64,000 bases of DNA from Actinomadura chibensis NBRC 106107 (GCF_001552135.1 NZ_BCQP01000053.1:30913-94912); one strand, 5' to 3'. Shown: positions 39,298-48,540, counted from the stretch's first letter. Notes: generated from the letters alone by a model not told the origin. Numbers and translations are program-made.

Positions 39298-40476
39298 ATG
39301 AAACTGCGGGACGAGGTCGAGGCCGTTATCCGGGCCTGGGACGCCTACGAGGTCGAACACGGCGGGGCGCCCGTCATTGATTTCGATTGCGATCCCGGGG
39401 GGACCGCCGCGCCCGCCGATCGGCTCACCGTCCTTCGGCGGCTCGCCCGGCTTCGTCCCGACGCGGACGGGGTTCTCGCGGCCCGTATCGACGCTGATCT
39501 CGCCTATCTCGGGACGCTGCTCGGGGAACGGCGTCCGCTGGACGAGTACATTCGCGAAACCCAGGGGTGCGGCGCGGGCGGCTGGCCCGAGGAGTATGTG
39601 GCCGAGCGCGCCGAACAGGTCCGTAAAGCGCTGGGTGAACTCGGTATCCGGTGGGGCGCGTCCGCCAATGCGGAACTGCGCGAAGCGGAAGGGCTACTCG
39701 ACGTCAGCGAGGCCCCGGACGCGATTCGGGAGGCCGTGAGTGAATTGGAGCCCGTCGTCCGGGAGGCGACCGGGAGCACGGCGCCGTACCGGTTGACGAT
39801 CGAGACCGCGGAAGTGGACGCCTATTGGGCGTTCTGGCTCGACGGAGCCGGGCAGGACGTGCGGCTCCAGCTCAACCTCCGCAATGTGGAGTTCACGCAG
39901 GCGGGCGCCCGGCAGTTCGCTCTCCATGAAGTTCTCGGGCACGGTCTGCAATGCGCCGGATACACCGCGGTGGCCGCCGCCGAGGACGTTCCGTGGGTGC
40001 GGCTGCTCAGCATTCACGCGCCGCACCAGGTCATGCAGGAAGGGCTCGCGCAAGCGTGGCCGCTGTTCCTGCTCCCCGAGGACAAGGTGCTCATCGCGCG
40101 GCTCCGGGTCGCTCATTACTGCCAGCTCGTCCTCGCCCAGGTGCATGTGTCGATCAATCACGGCGCGTCCGCGACGGAATGCGCCGACTATCTGAAGGCC
40201 GCCGTTCCGTGGTGGACCGAGGAGACCATTGCCCGCTACCTCGCCGACCGGGGCCTCGACCAGCAGCACCGCACTTACATGTGGGCCTATCCGGCGGGCT
40301 TCGACTGGTTCATGGCCCTGGCCGAGGCCGCGGACGCGGAGCTTTCCCGGAAAGTGCTCCGCGCGTCCTACCGGGCTCCGCTCACCCCGTCCGATCTGGC
40401 GGAACTCTGGCCGTCCGGTCCGCCCGTCGGCGGCCCGGGAGGGCCGGTCACGCTGCCCAAGGCCCCCGCCCTTTAG
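39298..40476 (+). CDS. HExxH zinc metallopeptidase-like protein
   Basis: 392 aa, soluble. The zinc motif HEVLGHG lies in ARQFALHEVLGHGLQ (near residue 210) and a downstream MQEGLAQAWPL Glu is a probable third ligand, an arrangement like gluzincins of the M32/DUF885 type. N-terminal ~120 residues are helical. It has no signal peptide, so acts in the cytoplasm. The ATG at 39298 has a GAAGGGA site about 9 bp upstream; the frame stays open further upstream. Substrate unknown; the exact peptidase family is not assigned. Confidence 0.7.
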   Translation: MKLRDEVEAVIRAWDAYEVEHGGAPVIDFDCDPGGTAAPADRLTVLRRLARLRPDADGVLAARIDADLAYLGTLLGERRPLDEYIRETQGCGAGGWPEEYVAERAEQVRKALGELGIRWGASANAELREAEGLLDVSEAPDAIREAVSELEPVVREATGSTAPYRLTIETAEVDAYWAFWLDGAGQDVRLQLNLRNVEFTQAGARQFALHEVLGHGLQCAGYTAVAAAEDVPWVRLLSIHAPHQVMQEGLAQAWPLFLLPEDKVLIARLRVAHYCQLVLAQVHVSINHGASATECADYLKAAVPWWTEETIARYLADRGLDQQHRTYMWAYPAGFDWFMALAEAADAELSRKVLRASYRAPLTPSDLAELWPSGPPVGGPGGPVTLPKAPAL

Positions 40477-40480
40477 GGCT

Positions 40481-40930
40481 TCAGGAGTTCTCGGACGGCC
40501 AGGTCCACTGCGGGACCTCGCGCAGCGGGTGCAGTTCCTCGTCGGTTTCGGCGAGGGAGTTCTGCTTGGCGACCTCGGTGCCGAACTCGACGTGTTCGCG
40601 GAGCGCCTGGCGGAAGGGCGCGTCGGCGGGAAGTCCGGCGGTGTCGGCGGCGGCCAGGTAGAGCTCGACGAAACGGAGCCGCTGCGCCTCGGTGATCCTG
40701 AGATGGCGGTGGACGTCGATGAGGTGCGAGAAGCCGCCCATTTCGCGGGAGAAGGTGTCGGGGCCGCCGAACGTCTCGGCGGTGAAGGCCGTCAGGCGGT
40801 CGACGTGCGTGGGGCTTCCCTCGCCGAACAACGGCTGGAGCAGCGGGTCGGCGAGCACGCTCGAATAGAAGACGTCGATGAACCGGTGGAGCCCTTCGTG
40901 ACCGCCCGCGTGCTCGTACAGCGATTCCAT
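40481..40930 (-). CDS. Group II truncated haemoglobin-like protein
   Basis: 149 aa two-over-two globin: LYEHAGGHEGLHRFIDVFYSSVLADPLL (A-B helices), RLTAFTAETFGGPDTFS (E region) and the proximal His in IDVHRHLRI (F8). It ends in HPLREVPQWTW, a tail seen in actinobacterial homologues. The group II-typical TrpG8 position seems to be replaced (RFVELYL), which would change the distal pocket. Roles in the family include NO detoxification and oxygen binding. Divergent from the P450 gene with a 158-bp spacer. Confidence 0.85.
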   Translation of the reverse strand: MESLYEHAGGHEGLHRFIDVFYSSVLADPLLQPLFGEGSPTHVDRLTAFTAETFGGPDTFSREMGGFSHLIDVHRHLRITEAQRLRFVELYLAAADTAGLPADAPFRQALREHVEFGTEVAKQNSLAETDEELHPLREVPQWTWPSENS

Positions 40931-41088
40931 GATTACATCATTACCTTCTTGTAGACGCCTGGCTCAGTTATCGCAGCCGAGCACCCGCTTGTCGAGGGAT
41001 TCGCCGAACCCGGACGTCCGCCCGGCTGAATTCGTCGCCGGGCACGGGCGGCGCGCGTCCAATGGACGGCCGGGGTTACCGTTGGCAG

Positions 41089-42393
41089 ATGCTTGAACAC
41101 GGTGCCGCGGGCCCGCGGCCCGGGCTGGACGCCGCACGCTGGTGGGCGCGGATGGCCCGCGATCCGATGCGCACCTACGGGGAACTCGCCCGGCATTACG
41201 GCGACGCGGTGAAGGTGCCGTTCGGCGTCCGGCGGTCGTTCTTCCTGCTGTCCAGGCCCGAGCACGCCGAACGGATCCTGGTGGCCAACCAGGACAATTA
41301 CGTGAAGGCGTTCACCTACCGTCCGCTGCGCGCCGTCCTCGGCGACGGCCTGCTGACCAGCGAGGGCGAGACATGGCGGCGGCATCGGCGGCAGGTGCGG
41401 CCGGTGTTCGCGCACCGGCACGTCATCGGATTCGCGCCGCAAATGGTCGAGTCGGCGGCGGGCGCGGTGCGCCGGTGGCCGGACGGCGTCAAACTCGACG
41501 CGGCCGACGAACTGCGCAGGCTCACCCTCGACATCGTCGGACGCGCCCTTTTCGGCAGCGAACTCGCCAAGGAGTCCGGCCGGACGGGACGTTCCCTCGC
41601 CGTCCTGCAAAGGGCCGCGGTCATCGGGACGTTCCTGCCGGTGACCACGGCGCGGCGCGGCGTCTACCGGCGGGTGCCGAGACTCGGCGGCGCACTCGCC
41701 CAGCTTGAGGGCCTGGCGCGGCGCGTCGTCGAGGATCCGTCCGGCGGCGGGGAACTGCTGAACCTGATCAGGGAAAGCGGCGAGTTCGGCGAGGCGGAAC
41801 TGCGCGACGAGGTCCTCACCCTGCTGCTCGCCGGGCACGAGACCACCGCCGCCTCCCTCGCCTGGACGTTCATTCTGCTCTCCAGATACCCGGCGGCCCG
41901 CGAACGGCTGGAGGCGGAGGTCGACGAGGTCCTCGGCGGCCGCGAGCCGAAGGCCGAGGACGTCGACGTGCTGCCGTGGACGAAGGCCGTCCTGTCCGAG
42001 GCGATGCGCCTTTACCCGCCCGCCTGGACCATCGAGCGCGACTCCCTCGCCGCCGACGTGGTCGCGGGCGTGGAGATCCCGGCGCGTTCGACGGTGGCCG
42101 TCCCGCCCTACCTCCTGCACCGCAACCCGGACATCTGGCCGAACCCCGAAGGCTTCCAGCCGGAGCGCTTCCTCGGCGAGCAGAACCGGCACCGCTACGC
42201 CTATCTGCCCTTCGGCGGCGGCCGCCGCATCTGCGTCGGCGCCGGGTTCGCGATGCTGGAGGCGACGCTCGTCCTCGCGACGATCAGCCGCACGCACCGC
42301 CTCGACCTGGTGCCGGGCACGGCGGTGCCCGGCCGGGCGGAGATCACGTTCCGGCCGGCCGGGCCCGTGCCGATGAGGGTCATCCGGCGCTAG
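41089..42393 (+). CDS. Cytochrome P450
   Basis: 434 aa. I-helix oxygen-activation motif AGHETTAASLAW, K-helix ExxR in SEAMRLYPPAW, PERF-type segment FQPERFLGEQ, and heme loop FGGGRRICVGAGFAMLEA with the Cys thiolate. It resembles CYP110/CYP102-like fatty-acid or terpenoid hydroxylases rather than small secondary-metabolite P450s (inference). No ferredoxin is adjacent. ATG 41089 is taken as start; ATG 41062 would add nine residues and neither has a ribosome site. Its end overlaps the convergent MFS gene by 14 bp. Confidence 0.92.
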   Translation: MLEHGAAGPRPGLDAARWWARMARDPMRTYGELARHYGDAVKVPFGVRRSFFLLSRPEHAERILVANQDNYVKAFTYRPLRAVLGDGLLTSEGETWRRHRRQVRPVFAHRHVIGFAPQMVESAAGAVRRWPDGVKLDAADELRRLTLDIVGRALFGSELAKESGRTGRSLAVLQRAAVIGTFLPVTTARRGVYRRVPRLGGALAQLEGLARRVVEDPSGGGELLNLIRESGEFGEAELRDEVLTLLLAGHETTAASLAWTFILLSRYPAARERLEAEVDEVLGGREPKAEDVDVLPWTKAVLSEAMRLYPPAWTIERDSLAADVVAGVEIPARSTVAVPPYLLHRNPDIWPNPEGFQPERFLGEQNRHRYAYLPFGGGRRICVGAGFAMLEATLVLATISRTHRLDLVPGTAVPGRAEITFRPAGPVPMRVIRR

Positions 42394-43840
42394 CCCGCCG
42401 GGGCAGCAGCAGCGCGGGGACGAGCGCCACCGCGCCGACGACCAGCGCGACCCAGAACGCGTGGCCGAACGCCTGCGCGAGCAGCGGTGCGACGGCGATC
42501 CGCGCCGCGTCGGGCAGCGGGGCGAGCGCCGACCCGGCGAGGCCCGGCGACCGGGCGGTGATCTCGTGCTGCAGGATCACCGCGAGCGCCGTGGTGCCGA
42601 CGGACGCGCCCATCCGCTGGAGCGTGTTCAGCGCGCTCGTCGCGCGCGGGATCAGCGCGGACGGCAGCGCCTGGTAGGCCGCCGCCATCGACGGCATGAT
42701 CGTCGCGCCGAGGCCGAGGCCGATCACGAACAGCGCGGCGGCCAGCAGCACCGGCGACGTGTCCGCGTGGATCTGGGTGTACGCGGCGGTGCCGACGAGT
42801 CCGAGCACGATCCCGGCGGGGACGACGACGCCCGCGCCGACCCGGTCGGTGACGCGTCCGGCCAGCGGCATCGCGACGGCGGCGCCGAGCGCCTGCGGGA
42901 CGAGCAGCAGCCCCGTCGCGAGCGGCCCGTGCCCGCGCACGACCTGCCAGTACAGCGGCAGCAGCACCAGCACCCCGAACAGCGCCACCGCGACGACCAC
43001 GTTGGTGACGGCGGCGGCCGCGAACCCGCGGTGCCGGAACAGCGAGATGTCGATCAGCGCGTCCCGGCCGCGCGCGTGCAGCACGTAGAGGCCGATGAGC
43101 AGGGCGGACGCGCCGAGGATCGTCCAGGTGCGGGCCGAGTCGAGCGCGCCGGGACGTCCCGCCTCGCTGGTGCCGTAGACGAACGCGGTCACCCCGGCGC
43201 ACAGCAGGACCAGCCCGCGCAGGTCCAGCCGCGCCGGACGCGGGGCGGAGCGCGGCAGCAGCCGGACGGCGGCGACCACGGCGGCGATCCCGAGCGGCAG
43301 GTTGGCGAAGAAGATCCAGCGCCATCCGGCGGTGGTGATGATCAGCCCGCCGACGACGGGCCCGGCGACGGAGCCGAGCAGCATGGGCATGCCGATGAAG
43401 CCCATCACGCGTCCCATCCGCTGGGGCCCGGCGGCCTGCGCGAGGATCGTCTGCGCCACCGGGATGATCATCCCGCCGCCGACGCCCTGCACGACGCGGA
43501 ACGCGATCAGGCTGGGCATCGACCAGGCGGCGCCCGCGAGCGCGGAGCCCGCGAGGAACAGCACGAGCGCGCCGATCCACACGCGCCGGGCGCCGAACCG
43601 CTCGGTGGCCCAGCCGGTGACCGGGATGACGCCCGCGAGCCCCAGCATGTACCCGGTCAGGACCCACTGGACGGTGGTGATGGACGCGCCGTAGTCCTCG
43701 GCGAGGGCGCGGGTCGCGACGTTCACGGCGGTCGCGTCGACGATCGACATGATCGCGCCGAGCACCACGACGGCGCCGATGGCGACGAGCCCGCGGTCGA
43801 GGCCCTGCGCGGGTTGCTTGGACGTGACGGTTGCGGTCAT
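42380..43840 (-). CDS. MFS drug transporter, DHA2 (EmrB/QacA) family
   Basis: 486 aa with about 14 membrane segments. TM1 signature IVDATAVNVATRALAEDYGA, TM2-3 loop WATERFGARRVWIGAL, and motif C region MLLGSVAGPVVGGLII are present. It follows the FAD-oxidoreductase gene by 43 bp in the same direction and is presumably in the same TetR-controlled operon, consistent with export of a compound that the oxidoreductase makes or modifies. Confidence 0.92.
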   Translation of the reverse strand: MTATVTSKQPAQGLDRGLVAIGAVVVLGAIMSIVDATAVNVATRALAEDYGASITTVQWVLTGYMLGLAGVIPVTGWATERFGARRVWIGALVLFLAGSALAGAAWSMPSLIAFRVVQGVGGGMIIPVAQTILAQAAGPQRMGRVMGFIGMPMLLGSVAGPVVGGLIITTAGWRWIFFANLPLGIAAVVAAVRLLPRSAPRPARLDLRGLVLLCAGVTAFVYGTSEAGRPGALDSARTWTILGASALLIGLYVLHARGRDALIDISLFRHRGFAAAAVTNVVVAVALFGVLVLLPLYWQVVRGHGPLATGLLLVPQALGAAVAMPLAGRVTDRVGAGVVVPAGIVLGLVGTAAYTQIHADTSPVLLAAALFVIGLGLGATIMPSMAAAYQALPSALIPRATSALNTLQRMGASVGTTALAVILQHEITARSPGLAGSALAPLPDAARIAVAPLLAQAFGHAFWVALVVGAVALVPALLLPRRASAG

Positions 43841-43883
43841 TTCGGTTACCTCGCAATGGTCAAGCGGACTTTCGGGCGGACGT

Positions 43884-45062
43884 TCAGGCGGGCTCGATGT
43901 TGTGGTTGCGGTGGAACACGTTCTGCGGGTCGTAGGCCCGCTTGATCTCGCGCAGCCGCCGGTGGTTCGCCGGGGTGTAGGCCGTGGCCGTCCTGGAGGG
44001 GTCGCCCAGGAAATTCAGGAAAGAACCGCCGGTCGCGTGGGCGGCGAGGGGCGCGGCGTCGGCGGCGGTGCCGTCGACGGTGAGCGAGAAGGGGACGTGC
44101 CGGTGCCCGACGGGCCCCGCGTCCGGGCCGGGACGGGCCATCGCGCCGCCCCAGTGCCGCACCTCGACCGTGGCCGCGGAACTGCCCGCGATGGCGGCGA
44201 TCAGCGAATCGGGTAGGTCGGCGCACAGGTGGAAGTGGAGCGGCGGGGTCCCGCCGAGGGACTCGGTCGCCGCGTACGGCATCGGGCGGAAGTCGTCGTG
44301 CAGCGGACGTCCGGCGGCGTTCCGCAGTGACCGGAGCGCGCGGATGGCCTCGGCCGGGTCGCCCGAGTGGACGCCGCGGACGGCGACGACCCGCCCGTGT
44401 ACGGGGTGGTCCGTCACGGCGACCGTCACGCTCAGCTCGTCGGGACGGCCGGCGGACTCGTCCCGGAACCGGCTGAGCACCTCACCGGCCCGGTCCGCCG
44501 GAAAAAGCGCGGTGCCCGCGTAAACCGTGGAAACCGGGTGGAGCCGGAACTCCAGCGAGGTGACGACGCCGAAGTTCCCGCCGCCGCCGCGCAGCGCCCA
44601 GAACAGGTCGGCGTTCCGGTCGGCGGCGGCGGTCAGCGCCCGGCCGTCCGCGGTGATCACGTCGGCGCGCAGCAGGTGGTCGGCGGCGAAGCCGAACCGC
44701 CGGGCGAGCCAGCCGACCCCGCCGCCGAGCGTGTAGCCGGTGACGCCGACCGACGCGTGCGACCCGGACAGCGGCGCCAGCCCGAGCGGCGCGGCGGCCG
44801 CGATGACGTCGCTCCATCGCGCCCCGGGCCCGACGCGGGCGGTGCGGCGCTCGGGATCGATCAGCACGCGGGCCATGCGGGACGTCCTGAGCAGCAGCCC
44901 CTCGTCCGGCGGGACGACCGTGCCGTGCCCCGTGGCCTGCACGGTCAGCGGCAGGCCCCGGTCGCGGGCGGTGAGGATCGCGGCGCGGACGTCCGCCGGG
45001 CCGGTGGCCTGGACGATCCGGACGTCGCCGGTGCGGTCGCGGGTGGCGGTCGTGGCGCTCAT
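43884..45062 (-). CDS. FAD-linked oxidoreductase (BBE/VAO type)
   Basis: 392 aa. FAD_binding_4 domain: LTVQATGHG (His is the probable covalent flavin attachment), RVGPGARWSDVI, GSHASVGVTGYTLGGGVGWLARRFG and DLFWALRGGGGNFGVV. The C-terminal berberine-bridge segment LREIKRAYDPQNVFHRNHNI is typical. Such enzymes oxidise alcohols, sugars or polyketide/alkaloid intermediates. ATG at 45062 with a GGAAGGA ribosome site. Divergent from the TetR gene; the spacer carries three GGAG-N7-CTCC sites. Confidence 0.92.
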   Translation of the reverse strand: MSATTATRDRTGDVRIVQATGPADVRAAILTARDRGLPLTVQATGHGTVVPPDEGLLLRTSRMARVLIDPERRTARVGPGARWSDVIAAAAPLGLAPLSGSHASVGVTGYTLGGGVGWLARRFGFAADHLLRADVITADGRALTAAADRNADLFWALRGGGGNFGVVTSLEFRLHPVSTVYAGTALFPADRAGEVLSRFRDESAGRPDELSVTVAVTDHPVHGRVVAVRGVHSGDPAEAIRALRSLRNAAGRPLHDDFRPMPYAATESLGGTPPLHFHLCADLPDSLIAAIAGSSAATVEVRHWGGAMARPGPDAGPVGHRHVPFSLTVDGTAADAAPLAAHATGGSFLNFLGDPSRTATAYTPANHRRLREIKRAYDPQNVFHRNHNIEPA

Positions 45063-45075
45063 ATCCAATCCTTCC

Positions 45076-45165
45076 GGAGGTTTTCTCTCCACTTACTTCG
45101 CCACGGTAACACCGACCGGAGGGATTGTCTCCACTTGGACGCGATTATTTGGAGGGGAAACCTCC
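45076..45165. promoter_or_regulatory. Three GGAG-N7-CTCC operator sites
   Basis: The divergent spacer has three inverted repeats of identical design: 45076-45090, 45118-45132 and 45151-45165. Centres are 42 and 33 bp apart, close to whole helical turns (four and three). They probably bind the TetR protein encoded at 45188 and control both directions. Confidence 0.65.
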
Positions 45166-45187
45166 ACATGCTTGCTAGGCTGGCCCC

Positions 45188-45898
45188 ATGGGTCAGCAGC
45201 CGAACGGCGCGGGCCGTCCGCTGAGGGCGGACGCGCGCGACAACCGCAACCGGATCCTCGCCGCCGCCGCCGAGGTGTTCGTCGAACAGGGGCCGGGCGC
45301 GCCGCTGGAGGAGATCTCCCGCCGCGCCGGGACCGGCATCGCGACGCTGTACCGGCGGTTCCCCGACCGCCCGGCGCTCACGAGGGCCGTCGCACTCGAC
45401 GCCCTACAGCGCACCACGGCCGAGGCCAAGCGCGCGCGGGACGAGGAGCCGACCGCGTTCGCCGCACTCGTCCGCTATATGCACCGCGTCCTGGACATCG
45501 GGATCGGCGCCGTGTTCCCCGTCCTCCTGGCGGAGATCCCGTTCGAGGACGCGGAGATCGCCGCCGCCCGGGACGACGGCGTCGCCGTCATGGAGGCGCT
45601 CGTCGCCACCGCGCAGGAGGACGGCGACCTGCGTCCGGACGTCACGCACGGCGACGTCGGCATGATGCTGGTGCGGCTGTCGCGCCCGATGCCCGGCCCG
45701 ATGCCCCGCGACGTCGCCCTCCAGGTCGCGCACCGCCATCTCGACCTGCTCGTGGACGGGCTGCGCGCGTCGTCCCGGCGCCCGGACGCGCTCGGCGGCC
45801 CGGCGCTGACCTTCGGCGACCTGCGCTCCATGGGCGGCGAGCCCCCCGAGCCCCCCGAGCCCCCCGAACGCGCCGAACGCGCGGACGCCGACCGCTGA
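45188..45898 (+). CDS. TetR/AcrR-family regulator
   Basis: 236 aa. HTH at about residues 17-63 (ILAAAAEVFVEQGPGAPLEE, ISRRAGTGIATLYRRFPDRPAL). The rest is a ligand-binding domain, ending in a PEPPEPPE acidic tail. Divergent from the FAD oxidoreductase/MFS operon with three matching inverted repeats between, so it is the presumed local repressor. A TAGGCT box (45176-45181) ends 6 bp before the ATG without ribosome site, suggesting a leaderless mRNA. Confidence 0.9.
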   Translation: MGQQPNGAGRPLRADARDNRNRILAAAAEVFVEQGPGAPLEEISRRAGTGIATLYRRFPDRPALTRAVALDALQRTTAEAKRARDEEPTAFAALVRYMHRVLDIGIGAVFPVLLAEIPFEDAEIAAARDDGVAVMEALVATAQEDGDLRPDVTHGDVGMMLVRLSRPMPGPMPRDVALQVAHRHLDLLVDGLRASSRRPDALGGPALTFGDLRSMGGEPPEPPEPPERAERADADR

Positions 45899-45934
45899 TG
45901 TGACGGCGTCCCCCGAATGGGCACAAGGGACGCC

Positions 45935-46219
45935 ATGAACATCTCTGGGATCATCAGCGCGATCATCATCGGCGGGATCATCGGCGCGCTCGGCCGGCTG
46001 GCCCTGCCGGGACGCCAGCCCATCGGCGTCCTCATGACCATCATCGTCGGCATCGTCGCCGCGATCATCGGGACGGCGATAGCCCAGTCGGTCGGCGTCG
46101 CCACGACCAGGGGAGTCGACTGGATCGAGCTCGTGTTCCAGATCGGCCTGGCGGTCCTCGGCGTCGCGATCGTCTCCAGCCTGCAGGCCCGCCGCAGGCA
46201 ACGCCGAATGCCCCGCTGA
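45935..46219 (+). CDS. GlsB/YeaQ/YmgE-family small membrane protein
   Basis: 94 aa with three hydrophobic segments (ISAIIIGGIIGALGRLAL; GVLMTIIVGIVAAIIGTAI; LVFQIGLAVLGVAIVSSL), the transglycosylase-associated/GlsB pattern. A general-stress membrane protein of unknown mechanism. ATG at 45935 with an AAGGGA ribosome site. Confidence 0.85.
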   Translation: MNISGIISAIIIGGIIGALGRLALPGRQPIGVLMTIIVGIVAAIIGTAIAQSVGVATTRGVDWIELVFQIGLAVLGVAIVSSLQARRRQRRMPR

Positions 46220-46399
46220 CCGGCCCCCACGTCACGACCGGCTCACTTTCCGTGGCCGGAGTCCGCCATTTCCGTGGCGGCCGGTCACGTTCCGCGCATC
46301 CCGGTGGCATCCTCGGATCAGGCCCGCTCCCGGCTGTGGCGTCCGTCACAGTGGCCGCCGACGCGTGGGGTTCCATGCAGGTCGAGAGGGGAGTCACGC

Positions 46400-48433
46400 G
46401 TGCAGCGGATGCTCAAGGGAGCCAATGTCGAGCTGGCGACGCTGACGGACGCGGCGGGTCCGGTCACCGTGGCGCTGCGGTGGTCCGATCCGTCCGGGAG
46501 CGGGGAGGCGGACGTGGCGGCGCTGCTGCTTGGCCCGTCCGGCAAGGTCCGGGACGACGCCGACTTCGTGTTCTACAACCAGCCGTCCACGCCCGACGGG
46601 TCCGTCCAGTTATTGGGGAAGTCGCCGACCGGGGGCGGCAGCGAGGACCGCATCCTGCTCGACCTCGACGCCCTCCCGCCCGACGTCGAGCGGGTCGTCG
46701 TGACGGCCAGCCGCTACGCGGGGGCGACGTTCGGCGACCTGGACGACCTCGGTCTCGCCCTCTTCGACAGCTCCGGCGCGGCCCTGATCGAGTTCGACAT
46801 CGCCGACGCCGCTGCCGAGACCGCGTTCGTCTTCGGCGAGCTGTACCGGCGGGGCGGCGGCTGGAAGTTCCGGGCGGTCGGCCAGGGTTACGCCTCGGGC
46901 CTCGGCGGGCTCGCGGGCGACTTCGGCATCACCGTCGACGACACCCCGGAAGCGCCGGACACCCCGGAAGCGCCGGACACCCGGGAAACCTCGGAAACCG
47001 CACGCGTCCAGGGCGACGGCGAGCCGCACGAAGACCCCGAGCCGCCCGCGACCCCCGCCCAGCCGGAAGCAGCCGCCCAGGACGCCGCCCCCGCCGACGA
47101 ACCGGCCCCGCGCCGGGACACCGACGGCGGACGGCCGTCCCGCCGCGTCCGGACGGCGAAGAAGCGGACGACCCTGCCGAAGGCGGCCGGGGCCGACCTG
47201 GCCGACCATCCGTCCTGGCAGGCGGCGCGGCTGTTCTCGGTCGCCGGGCTGCGCAACGACCACGAGCGGGAGGCGCGGGCGACCTCGACGCTGCTGGCCG
47301 TGATGACGCAGGTCCCGGAGTTCGGACGCCGCCTGACCGCCCGGTTCAACGCGCCCGCCGGGACCGTCCGGACGTTCGTCGAGACCTCCTTCAAGGTCGG
47401 CGACGGCAAGGTCCGCCCGGACGGGGTGATCCGCGTCGCGCGGGCGGGCCGGATCTGGACGGCGCTGGTCGAGACGAAGACCGGCGGCAGCCCGCTCAAG
47501 GCCGACCAGGTCGAGGCGTACCTGGACGTCGCCGCGCGCAACGGCTACGAGACCGTGATCACCCTGTCCAACGACCTGGCCCTCGGCGACGAGCATCCCC
47601 TCACCGTCGACAAGCGGCGGCTGCGGAAGGTCGCGCTGCGGCACCTGTCCTGGGCGGAGGTCGCGCACGAGGCGCACATGCTGTGCCACCACCACGGCCT
47701 CGCGAACCCCGTCCACACGTGGATGCTCGGGGAGCTGCTGCACTACCTGCGGCACGACGGCGCCGGATGCCACGGCTTCCAGGACATGGGCCCGTCGTGG
47801 GTGCCGCTGCGCAACGCCATCGGCGCGGGCACGCTGCGTCCCGGCGACAGGCACGCGGAGCGCGTCGCGGAAAGCTGGGAAAAACTCGTCCGACAGCTGT
47901 GCCTGCGGCTGAGCGGGGAGACGGGGCTGAACGTCGCGCCGGTCGCGCGGCGCGGGCGCGGCGGGGCCGCCGGGCGGCGGGCGGAGGTCGTGCGCTCCCT
48001 GGTCGAGTCCGGCCGGATGGACGCCGAGCTGCGGATGCCCGACGCGGCCGGTCCGGTGCGCGTCGAGGCCGACCTGCGGACGGGCCAGATCGAGACGGCG
48101 GTGGAGGTTCCGTCGGCCGTCCGGGCCCGGCCGCTCACCCGCGTCCAGTGGCTGCTCCGCCAGTTGGACGACGCGCCCCCCGAGTTGCGGATCGAGGCGC
48201 TCGCCGACGGACGCGCCGAGGGCCCGTGCGACCTGCTCAAGAACCTGCGGAGCGAGCCGGGCCTGCTCGTCCCCGGCGACGGCGGGGAGATCGCGTCGTT
48301 CCGGCTCACGCTGCCGACCGGCATGGGCGCCAAGCGCGGCACCGACGAGACGGGCTTCGTGCGCAGCGTGGACGTCGCGGTCGACCGCTTCCACCAGTTG
48401 GTGCTGCGGGCCGTCCGGACCGAGCAGAGGTGA
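46400..48433 (+). CDS. TerD-domain / PD-(D/E)XK nuclease-like fusion
   Basis: 677 aa. Residues 1-175 are a TerD domain (MLKGANVELATL, VALRWSDPSG, DFVFYNQPSTPDGSVQLLG, ILLDLDALPPDVERVV) that in relatives binds calcium. A disordered linker (~180-265) leads to a nuclease-like core: RPDGVIRV with D341, then LVETKTG with E358 and K360, and a following Gln (ADQVEAYL), the PD-(D/E)XK pattern. The C-terminal ~200 residues are a helical/beta region of unknown fold. Ter systems act in stress and phage defence, so a DNA-targeting stress nuclease is plausible. A TTA codon (46610-46612, residue 71) may place it under bldA-like control. GTG start with GAGGGGAG site. Confidence 0.75.
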   Translation: MQRMLKGANVELATLTDAAGPVTVALRWSDPSGSGEADVAALLLGPSGKVRDDADFVFYNQPSTPDGSVQLLGKSPTGGGSEDRILLDLDALPPDVERVVVTASRYAGATFGDLDDLGLALFDSSGAALIEFDIADAAAETAFVFGELYRRGGGWKFRAVGQGYASGLGGLAGDFGITVDDTPEAPDTPEAPDTRETSETARVQGDGEPHEDPEPPATPAQPEAAAQDAAPADEPAPRRDTDGGRPSRRVRTAKKRTTLPKAAGADLADHPSWQAARLFSVAGLRNDHEREARATSTLLAVMTQVPEFGRRLTARFNAPAGTVRTFVETSFKVGDGKVRPDGVIRVARAGRIWTALVETKTGGSPLKADQVEAYLDVAARNGYETVITLSNDLALGDEHPLTVDKRRLRKVALRHLSWAEVAHEAHMLCHHHGLANPVHTWMLGELLHYLRHDGAGCHGFQDMGPSWVPLRNAIGAGTLRPGDRHAERVAESWEKLVRQLCLRLSGETGLNVAPVARRGRGGAAGRRAEVVRSLVESGRMDAELRMPDAAGPVRVEADLRTGQIETAVEVPSAVRARPLTRVQWLLRQLDDAPPELRIEALADGRAEGPCDLLKNLRSEPGLLVPGDGGEIASFRLTLPTGMGAKRGTDETGFVRSVDVAVDRFHQLVLRAVRTEQR

Positions 48434-48540
48434 CCTGCGGCGATGCCCATCTTGGCAAACCGGGCTCGCCGGACGTGAATGTTTGATCTCATAGTGCGAC
48501 CGCGTTGGTGCGGAGAGTCACGTCCGGTCAGGGGGGCCAG

